From positions 30,166-40,651 of the forward strand of contig JANLGA010000008.1 of assembly GCA_024653225.1 (NCBI GenBank): 10,486 bases of DNA, in the 5' to 3' direction. Shown piece after piece: positions 7,278 through 10,486 of the stretch (position 1 is the first letter of the stretch; each line of letters starts with the position of its first letter). The notes beneath the pieces are model-generated. The model was not told where the DNA came from. It saw nothing but the letters and a program-made list of their open reading frames with translations, and did not search any database. The translations under genes were made by a program, and so were the position numbers. The stretch is from Bacillota bacterium (lineage in GTDB: Bacteria; Bacillota; Sulfobacillia; JABLXB01).

Positions 7278-7285
7278 CCCCTCCC
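7278..7285 (-). promoter_or_regulatory. Ribosome binding site fixing the exporter ATPase start
   Basis: On the minus strand the sequence reads GGGAGGGG, then 8 nt, then the ATG at 7269. It is the best Shine–Dalgarno match near any start codon of this long open frame and excludes the upstream start at 7425. Confidence 0.75.
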
Positions 7286-7312
7286 GGAAGCACATTCTCG
7301 GCCGCGCGTCCC

Positions 7313-7341
7313 TCTACTTCAAGTCTACCCCGATCTGTCAA
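7313..7341 (-). promoter_or_regulatory. Possible sigma-70-type promoter for the exporter operon
   Basis: On the minus strand a perfect -35 box TTGACA (7336–7341) is followed by 17 nt and AGTAGA (7313–7318), a poor -10 match; TAGAGG at 19 nt spacing is an alternative. It lies about 45 nt upstream of the ATPase start and back to back with the tRNA promoter. The perfect -35 is persuasive, the -10 is not. Confidence 0.35.
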
Positions 7342-7353
7342 TCCCCAGGACCC

Positions 7354-7382
7354 TTGAATGCGCGGATCCGACGTGCTAATAT
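7354..7382 (+). promoter_or_regulatory. Promoter of the tRNA-Leu gene
   Basis: TTGAAT (7354–7359) is separated by exactly 17 nt from TAATAT (7377–7382), and a TG one base before the -10 (7374–7375) makes an extended -10 element. Predicted transcription would start around 7388–7390, about 10 nt ahead of the mature tRNA end at 7400. This fits a housekeeping-sigma promoter with a short 5' leader removed by RNase P. Confidence 0.75.
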
Positions 7383-7399
7383 ATGTAGTGCACTTGTGT

Positions 7400-7486
7400 G
7401 CCGAAGTGGTGGAAATGGCAGACACGCGGTGTTCAGGGCGCCGTAGGCGAACGCCTGTGTGGGTTCAAATCCCACCTTCGGCACCA
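7400..7486 (+). tRNA. tRNA-Leu, anticodon CAG
   Basis: The 87-nt gene folds as a class II tRNA. The acceptor stem GCCGAAG pairs with CTTCGGC, followed by discriminator A7483 (A73, as expected for Leu) and an encoded CCA (7484–7486). The anticodon stem CGGTG/CGCCG has one T·G pair and encloses the loop TTCAGGG with anticodon CAG at 7434–7436, reading CUG. The long variable arm is the hairpin AGGCG-AA-CGCCT, the hallmark of tRNA-Leu/Ser/Tyr. The T-arm GTGGG-TTCAAAT-CCCAC is perfect, and the D-arm has GTGG…GGCAGAC as in other bacterial tRNA-Leu genes. It has its own promoter and terminator, so it is an independent unit. Confidence 0.97.
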
Positions 7487-7494
7487 TTTTTATT

Positions 7495-7520
7495 GGAGGC
7501 CCAGGTAGAGGGCCTTTTTT
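7495..7520 (+). terminator. Intrinsic terminator after tRNA-Leu
   Basis: AGGCCC (7497–7502), a 7-nt loop and GGGCCT (7510–7515) form a 6-bp stem, which the two preceding G residues can extend by G·U pairs. It runs directly into a T tract (7515–7520). It lies 11 nt beyond the tRNA CCA and separates the tRNA from the toxin–antitoxin operon. Confidence 0.85.
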
Positions 7521-7592
7521 GATGTCCGGAAACCTGCAATAGACCACAAACAGATCGCGAACGGATCACGAGCGCGAAGTGAGAGTTGCCTT

Positions 7593-7621
7593 TTGAGATG
7601 TGGCCCCGTCTGTGGTATCAT
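7593..7621 (+). promoter_or_regulatory. Promoter of the toxin–antitoxin operon
   Basis: TTGAGA (7593–7598), a 17-nt spacer and TATCAT (7616–7621) match a sigma-70-type promoter with optimal spacing; a TG one base before the -10 (7613–7614) adds an extended element. The antitoxin ATG is 22 nt downstream of the -10, with a GGGGGG ribosome site between. Autorepression by the antitoxin or complex at this site is usual for such modules but no operator repeat is evident to me. Confidence 0.65.
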
Positions 7622-7643
7622 GTAGCCACTGGGGGGTTGCGGC

Positions 7644-7910
7644 ATGGAAGCGGGCGTCAGACACGTGAAGAACCACTTCAGCGAGTATCTGAGGCGCGTG
7701 AAACGGGGGGAGACGGTGATCATTACCGAACGTCGTGTGCCTGTCGCCAAGTTGGCGCCGGTCGACGAGGCCAAACCGCAAGCCGTTCTCGAATTGGTGA
7801 GCCGCGGGGTAGCCTCGTGGCGCGGCGGGAAACCGCGCGGCCTCGCTGTGCCGGTGTCGGTTTCTCAAGGCGCTTCGGTGGCGGCTCTCGTGGCGGAGGA
7901 CCGTAGATGA
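7644..7910 (+). CDS. Type II antitoxin, Phd/YefM-like
   Basis: This is a DNA-binding antitoxin of 88 residues, the usual size. The N-terminal half (about 3–40) matches the Phd/YefM pattern: VRHVKNHFSEYLRRVKRGE followed by TVIITERRVPVAKLAPV, where the strand-rich segment is characteristic. This domain dimerises, binds operator DNA and represses its own operon. The C-terminal half (about 45–88) is low in recognisable motifs and is expected to wrap around the toxin, blocking its active site. ATG at 7644 follows a GGGGGG ribosome site by 7 nt, and the gene overlaps the PIN toxin by ATGA, the standard arrangement giving coupled synthesis with antitoxin first. It could equally be called VapB by virtue of its partner; I leave the symbol blank because the fold class is Phd-like. 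Confidence 0.88.
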   Translation: MEAGVRHVKNHFSEYLRRVKRGETVIITERRVPVAKLAPVDEAKPQAVLELVSRGVASWRGGKPRGLAVPVSVSQGASVAALVAEDRR

Positions 7911-8344
7911 TATGCTACTTGGACACCAGCGCCCTTGTTAAGCTCTATGTGCGGGAGGAGGGCGCTGATGTTGTCCGCGAGCTCGTGATGCGATGCAGCG
8001 CCGCCGGGACGAGCAAAGTCGCGTATGCCGAAGCGCGGGCCGCCTTTGCCCGGGCCCTGCGCCAGGGTGTTATCGGGGACGAGGGCTACCGGGAAATCGT
8101 GGCCGCCCTGCATAACGATTGGCACACTTACCTTGCCATGGAGGTATCGGACGCACTCATCTTCCTCGCCGGGGATCTATCTGAAAGGCACGGTCTTCGG
8201 GGCTTTGACGCCATCCATCTCGCATCCGCGCTGACCCTCAAGACCCAGGTGAGCGAGGAAATGGTCGCAGCGTGCTTCGACTCCCGCCTGTGGGAAGCCT
8301 TCCGGGTCTACCTGCCGGTGATGCCGCAGACGGAGCCGGTTTGA
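7907..8344 (+). CDS. vapC: PIN-domain ribonuclease toxin, VapC-like
   Basis: This is a putative Mg2+-dependent RNase toxin that would cleave tRNA, rRNA or mRNA when freed from its antitoxin. It has 145 residues. All four acidic PIN-domain positions are present: Asp6 in YLDTSALVKLY, Glu42 in VAYAEARAAFAR, Asp101 in RGFDAIHLASAL and Asp125 in ACFDSRLWEA. The active site therefore looks intact and the gene is probably functional. It overlaps the antitoxin by 4 nt with no strong ribosome site of its own, which fits coupled translation and lower toxin output. The module sits directly after a tRNA gene, a common insertion spot for accessory DNA, though no att-like repeat is visible. The RNA target cannot be predicted from sequence. 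Confidence 0.93.
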   Translation: MICYLDTSALVKLYVREEGADVVRELVMRCSAAGTSKVAYAEARAAFARALRQGVIGDEGYREIVAALHNDWHTYLAMEVSDALIFLAGDLSERHGLRGFDAIHLASALTLKTQVSEEMVAACFDSRLWEAFRVYLPVMPQTEPV

Positions 8345-8438
8345 CAGGGCGAGCGGTGCGGGCTACACGACGGGACGCATATTCATGCACGGGACGGCAA
8401 CCCCCGAAGGGAAAGGTTGTCGCGCACTTGCTTCTGCC

Positions 8439-8474
8439 GCTGGATCCGCCGCTGGATCCGCCGCTGGATCCGCC
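8439..8474. repeat. Three exact tandem copies of a 12-bp repeat
   Basis: GCTGGATCCGCC occurs at 8439–8450, 8451–8462 and 8463–8474 without mismatch. Each unit contains the palindrome GGATCC, so neighbouring copies can pair as 6-bp stems with a 6-nt loop. The 12-nt period would keep any reading frame (Leu-Asp-Pro-Pro on the plus strand), but no credible protein runs through it. Confidence 0.95.
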
Positions 8475-8523
8475 CGCGGTTGCACCAGTTCTGCGATACC
8501 ACCTTTATCGAGATGCACTTTCC

Positions 8524-8560
8524 GAGGAGGAATATGCGAATCGGCAACGAATACGCCTGA
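8524..8560 (+). other. Mini-ORF MRIGNEYA behind a strong Shine–Dalgarno
   Basis: GAGGAGG (8524–8530) is followed after only 3 nt by ATG (8534) and an 8-residue frame ending in TGA at 8560. It lies about 108 nt upstream of the lipoprotein start. It could be a leader peptide, the remnant of a lost gene, or chance; the very short spacing argues against efficient initiation. Confidence 0.3.
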
Positions 8561-8667
8561 AGCACAGGCATCAAGTGAGGGGCAACCTATCTGTCAATTA
8601 GTGGAGCACAGCTGTATGCATGTACGCACGAAACACGAACGAATCTGCAGAGGGATGGGATGCTGAA

Positions 8668-10299
8668 ATGAACGTCAAGTGCTCAACGAAGTCTGTCTGG
8701 CCGGCTGTCGTCTGCATTGTCTTGGTCGCCGCTCTCTTGGCCGGGTGCGGCGGGGGTTCCAAGCCGAGCGCGCAGCCGCAGGCGCAGCCGGAACAGCCCA
8801 AACCGCCGGAACCCAAGAAGCCGGTTGTCTTCACGTACGTGTCGTCCACTGAGCCCGATCTTCTCGACCCGTCAATCTGGTTCACGACCACCCCGTTGAA
8901 TCTGAACGTCTACCAGAACCTGCTGGAGGTCAACCCCGAGGGCAGCGACAAGCCGTTCACGCCCATGCTTGCCGAGTCGTATACCGTATCAGGAGACGGC
9001 CTCACCTGGAAGTTCAAGCTGCGCCAGGGAGTGAAGTTCCACGACGGTTCTCCGTTCAACGCGGAGGCGGTGAAGTACTCCATCGAGCGCACGCGCAAGA
9101 TCAACGAGGCCCCTGCGGGGCTCTGGTCCGCCGTCGAGCAGATCAATGTTGTGTCAGAATACGAAATTGAGTTCAAGTTGAACGCGCAGGTGCCCTTCGA
9201 CTACATCGTGGCGGCCGGGTACGGCGTCGGCATGCTAAGCCCCAAGGCGGTGAAGGACCACGAGAAGGACGGCGACCTCGCGAAGGAATGGTTCAAGGAT
9301 AACGCGGTGGGTACCGGTCCGTACAAGCTCAAGGAATGGAAGCGCGGGGAGCAGATGGTCCTCGAGAAATTCGACGACTACTGGGGCGGCTGGAAGGAAG
9401 GATACCCGGACATCGTCGTGATCAAGTTCGTGAAAGAGTACTCGACGGCCCGTCTCATGCTCGAGAAGGGCGAGGCCGACATGGTGGACTTCATACCGGC
9501 CGACCAGGTCGAAGAAGCCCGCAAGCTGCCCGGGGTGAAGGTCGAGTCGTACCCGAGCTTCGAGACTCTCTACTTCCACTTCAACTGCGGAAGAGGCGCG
9601 ACAAAGAACAAGACGCTCAGGCAGGCGCTGTCCTATGCGTTCAACTACGGCGGGATCGAGCAGATCTCGAGGGGCAACGCGAAGCAGCTCAGGGGCGTTC
9701 TCCCCAGCGCCATGTGGGGGTACAGCAAGGACACCTTCCAGTACACGTTCGACCTCGACAAGGCGAAGGAGCTCTTGGCGAAGGCGGGATATCCGAACGG
9801 CGGCCTGAAACTCACACTCGGCTACATGGCCCAGGACGAACTGGAGCGGCAGCTGGCCGAGATGTACAAGAGCGACCTCGCGAAGATAGGCGTCGAACTG
9901 AAGCTTGAAGGGGCCCCCTGGGCCACCATATCAACCAAGCAGAAGTCGCAGGACACGGCCTACGACATATTCGTCCGCTACTGGTGGCCGGACTACGTGG
10001 ACCCGCACGATTTCATGTACTTCCTGCTGAAGTCGGGGGTCAAGAGCAATTACTCGTATTACTCCAACCCGCAGGTAGACAAGCTCATTGACGAGGCCCA
10101 CAAGACGGCCGGCGTCGATCGCAACAAGGCAATCAGCCTGTACAAGCAGATCCAGGACATCGTCGTCGAAGACGCGCAAAGCGTGTTCGTGCTGGAGCAG
10201 AAGTGCGTGGTCCCGATGAGGATAAGCGTGAAGGATTTCGTGTACAACCCGGCATACCCGAGGATCGTCAAGTTCTACGGGTTGAGGCTGGAGCGATAG
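8668..10299 (+). CDS. Peptide/oligopeptide ABC transporter substrate-binding lipoprotein (SBP_bac_5 family)
   Basis: This is the extracellular ligand-capturing subunit of a second Dpp/Opp-type importer, 543 residues from the chosen start. The N-terminus is a lipoprotein signal: hydrophobic VVCIVLVAALLAG ends in a lipobox LLAGC with Cys27 as the lipidated residue. A Pro/Gln/Glu-rich tether (about 31–52) then leads to the solute-binding domain. Family hallmarks are LTWKFKLRQGVKFHDGSPF (112–130) with NAEAVKYSIER (131–141), GTGPYKL (216–222), and late-domain DLDKAKELLAKAGYPNG (362–378). The frame is open to an ATG at 8620, but that adds 16 polar residues ahead of the signal peptide, so ATG 8668 (AGAGGGATGGG upstream) is preferred. 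The ligand is unknown: peptides are likeliest, nickel or sugars possible. A perfect hairpin and a dppB-type permease follow. Confidence 0.94.
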   Translation: MNVKCSTKSVWPAVVCIVLVAALLAGCGGGSKPSAQPQAQPEQPKPPEPKKPVVFTYVSSTEPDLLDPSIWFTTTPLNLNVYQNLLEVNPEGSDKPFTPMLAESYTVSGDGLTWKFKLRQGVKFHDGSPFNAEAVKYSIERTRKINEAPAGLWSAVEQINVVSEYEIEFKLNAQVPFDYIVAAGYGVGMLSPKAVKDHEKDGDLAKEWFKDNAVGTGPYKLKEWKRGEQMVLEKFDDYWGGWKEGYPDIVVIKFVKEYSTARLMLEKGEADMVDFIPADQVEEARKLPGVKVESYPSFETLYFHFNCGRGATKNKTLRQALSYAFNYGGIEQISRGNAKQLRGVLPSAMWGYSKDTFQYTFDLDKAKELLAKAGYPNGGLKLTLGYMAQDELERQLAEMYKSDLAKIGVELKLEGAPWATISTKQKSQDTAYDIFVRYWWPDYVDPHDFMYFLLKSGVKSNYSYYSNPQVDKLIDEAHKTAGVDRNKAISLYKQIQDIVVEDAQSVFVLEQKCVVPMRISVKDFVYNPAYPRIVKFYGLRLER

Positions 10300-10319
10300 C
10301 GTAACAGCGCCGTCAATTT

Positions 10320-10349
10320 CGGGAGTAACCGCCCCGGCGGTTACTCCCG
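10320..10349 (+). promoter_or_regulatory. Perfect 14-bp inverted repeat between binding protein and permease
   Basis: CGGGAGTAACCGCC (10320–10333) is the exact reverse complement of GGCGGTTACTCCCG (10336–10349), separated by 2 nt; in RNA the apex would open to a 4–6-nt loop. No T tract follows, so it is a poor intrinsic terminator. Its place 20 nt after the binding-protein stop fits an mRNA 3'-end stabiliser or partial attenuator that keeps binding protein more abundant than permease (inference by analogy to other importer operons). Confidence 0.8.
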
Positions 10350-10380
10350 CCTACCTTCTCTCGGGAAGGATGCATTGCGA

Positions 10381-10486
10381 ATGGGCATACCGGGCTATGT
10401 GGGACGCAGGATTGCCTTTCTGGTGTTTGTCCTGTTCGGCCTGAGCGTGATCACCTTCTGCATATCCAATGTGCTGCCGATAGACC
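10381..10486 (+). CDS. dppB: Peptide ABC transporter permease, DppB type (3' truncated by window end)
   Basis: The window shows the first 35 residues of a permease. MGIPGYVGRRIAFLVFVLFG is followed by LSVITFCISNVLPID: a short basic N-terminus with the GRRI sequence typical of DppB/OppB/NikB proteins, then the first transmembrane helix (about 11–30). Family members usually continue to ~310 residues. ATG at 10381 is preceded by GGGAAGGA about 10 nt upstream; an ATG at 10370 is out of frame. It lies 81 nt after the binding-protein stop across the inverted repeat, so the order SBP–permease B follows the usual dppABCDF layout and the remaining subunits are expected beyond the window. Confidence 0.87.
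   Translation, partial: MGIPGYVGRRIAFLVFVLFGLSVITFCISNVLPID

Larger units (their letters stand above)
8345..8667 (+). other. Intergenic stretch with no convincing gene
   Basis: These 323 bases separate the toxin stop from the binding-protein start. They hold three exact tandem 12-mers (8439–8474), a tiny ORF of 8 residues behind an AGGAGG (8524–8560), and presumably the promoter of the peptide-transport operon. I cannot place that promoter with confidence: TTGCAC…TTTATC (8480–8509, 18-nt spacer) is only a weak candidate. No RNA gene or clear riboswitch fold was recognised, and frames open through the repeat lack family resemblance. Confidence 0.6.

Noticed and set aside
7270..7425. N-terminal extension of the exporter ATPase to an ATG at 7425
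   Set aside because: The added 52 residues overlap the tRNA and its promoter and show no domain; the ATG at 7269 has a strong ribosome site and matches the fold start.
7461..7486. Integration (att) repeat of the tRNA 3' end
   Set aside because: I found no second copy of the tRNA-Leu 3' sequence in the window, nor any integrase gene.
7338..7547. Minus-strand open frame of 69 residues containing VPKVGFEPTQAFAYGALN
   Set aside because: It is the reverse complement of the tRNA-Leu gene; this peptide is a well-known spurious translation of antisense tRNA-Leu.
8341..8369. Promoter TTGACA…TACACG overlapping the toxin stop codon
   Set aside because: The -35 is perfect but the -10 matches only three of six positions and the start would be about 300 nt from the next gene; not strong enough to list as a feature.
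8439..8474. CRISPR array
   Set aside because: The three copies are contiguous 12-mers without spacers, far too short for CRISPR repeats, and there are no cas genes.
8272..8601. Plus-strand frame with an LDPP repeat through the 12-mer array
   Set aside because: It begins inside the toxin gene in another frame, lacks a ribosome site and has no family-like segment; the repeat peptide is just the 12-mer translated.
8620..8667. Upstream start for the binding lipoprotein at 8620
   Set aside because: It would add 16 mostly polar and acidic residues before the signal peptide, atypical for a lipoprotein leader.

Overview
The window is chromosomal DNA from a GC-rich bacterium. It uses many AGG (Arg) and ATA (Ile) codons alongside GC-rich third positions. 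The coaE–lytic transglycosylase adjacency is one I associate with Bacillota (Clostridia-like Gram-positives). The lipoprotein form of the peptide-binding protein fits that, but the taxonomic call is an inference from layout and style only. GC content was judged by eye, not computed.

Left part (1–4970, plus strand): the 3' end of a Dpp/Opp-type peptide ABC importer (truncated DppC permease, then the DppD and DppF ATPases). It continues with short gaps or overlaps into coaE (dephospho-CoA kinase), a membrane-anchored SLT-family lytic transglycosylase and a D-2-hydroxyacid dehydrogenase. Spacing (15 nt, ATGA overlap, 45 nt, GTGA overlap, 10 nt) suggests one transcription unit, with no terminator seen between genes.

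Middle (4974–7269, minus strand): a three-gene ABC-2-type exporter (ATPase, then two six-helix permeases). The genes are joined by two ATGA overlaps and run convergently into the dehydrogenase with only 3 nt between the stop codons. Upstream, and divergent from it, lies a tRNA-Leu(CAG) gene with its own well-formed promoter, encoded CCA and intrinsic terminator.

Right part: a type II toxin–antitoxin pair (Phd/YefM-like antitoxin, PIN-domain VapC-like toxin) with a good promoter directly follows the tRNA. Next is a 323-nt stretch without a convincing gene, holding three exact tandem copies of a 12-mer. Last is a second peptide importer locus: a lipoprotein substrate-binding protein, a perfect 14-bp inverted repeat, and the first 35 codons of a DppB permease that runs off the window.

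Overall this is two peptide-uptake loci flanking a small drug/lipid-type exporter, a tRNA and a toxin–antitoxin module. I found no CRISPR array, transposase, phage gene or clear new defence system. The points that most merit a second look are the shared Cys4 pattern in both Dpp ATPases, the exporter ATPase with altered Q-loop and signature, the hairpin between the binding protein and its permease, the triplicated 12-mer with a nearby mini-ORF, and the coupling of peptide import, coaE and a murein hydrolase.
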